A stretch of DNA of 21,281 bases from Ruminococcus sp. (GTDB taxonomy: Bacteria > Bacillota > Clostridia > Oscillospirales > Acutalibacteraceae). Location of the stretch: the NCBI GenBank assembly GCA_023667385.1, contig JAMPAE010000008.1, positions 1 to 21,281 of the forward strand. Reading direction: 5' to 3'. Below the pieces are notes generated by a model, which was given only the letters and a program-made list of their open reading frames with translations, was not told where the DNA came from and did not search any database. Shown here piece by piece: positions 21,124-21,281 of this stretch (within the stretch, counting starts at the first letter, position 1; each line of letters opens with the position of its first letter). Both the position numbers and the translations under genes were made by a program.

Positions 21124-21281
21124 TTTATACACCTCCGATTGATAATCAACCCGCATCAGACTGCATAGTCACGGCTGATTGCAGATTTATATAGATACAA
21201 TCTTATCATATTTTGTCGTTTTATAAAAGTCTTTACGTCAAAAAAATTATATTTTGTTAAATCCATTGATTCTATTCGCTC
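21124..21281 (-). other. Upstream region of hom
   Basis: Contains the hom ribosome binding site and a small hairpin possibility: GCATCA (21153-21158) with TGATTGC (21176-21182, one bulge), enclosing GACT/AGTC (21159-21162 with 21167-21170). A TTGACG on the minus strand near 21234-21239 lacks a matching -10 at the usual distance. No lysine riboswitch or T-box could be recognised. Confidence 0.35.

Overview
The window looks like chromosomal DNA of an anaerobic, low-to-moderate GC member of the Clostridia, most likely a gut Oscillospirales/Ruminococcaceae-type bacterium. The reasons are strong AGGAGG ribosome binding sites, sigma-A promoters of Gram-positive type, an electron-bifurcating NfnAB pair, a rplM-rpsI operon, and secreted proteins built from BspA-type leucine-rich repeats, a Listeria-Bacteroides repeat and a DUF6273-like domain. 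The organism assignment is inference. I see no rRNA, tRNA, CRISPR array, transposase, integrase or phage gene.

Layout. 1-1060: rplM-rpsI (+) with promoter and terminators. 1075-3562: two minus-strand secreted-protein genes, each with its own promoter: a 567-residue leucine-rich-repeat protein behind a long folded leader, and a 148-residue small repeat protein. 3710-5129: an FAD-dependent oxidoreductase (+). 5315-9067: a plus-strand run of polyprenyl glycosylphosphotransferase, short-chain dehydrogenase, CPBP membrane protease and tadA. 9091-10134: a degenerate ROK-type regulator. 10402-12909: an 835-residue secreted protein of unknown function. 13188-15427: nfnA-nfnB (minus). 15773-16867: ychF (+). 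17146-18522: a secreted DUF6273-like protein (+). 18683-21123: hom-lysC (minus), first steps of the aspartate-family amino acid pathway, with what looks like a separate internal start for the lysC regulatory subunit.

How it fits together. Housekeeping functions (ribosomal proteins, tRNA editing, YchF, NADPH supply, threonine/methionine/lysine branch) alternate with four single-gene secreted-protein units. The four have similar short basic signal peptides and all end in a short aromatic or hydrophobic amphipathic segment. Two of them, the LRR and DUF6273-like proteins, lie 15 kb apart and on opposite strands, yet share an ungapped 38-residue Cys-rich C-terminal module (18 of 38 identical by eye) after similar CxxC/ATGH spacer segments. 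No LPXTG or SLH motif is present, so this module is the best candidate here for an undescribed surface-retention or assembly signal.

Second in interest is the leader of the LRR gene. Nested inverted repeats start at the predicted transcription start, and a terminator-like hairpin with a T tract ends directly against the ribosome binding site. This suggests an attenuator-type RNA or an inserted miniature element.
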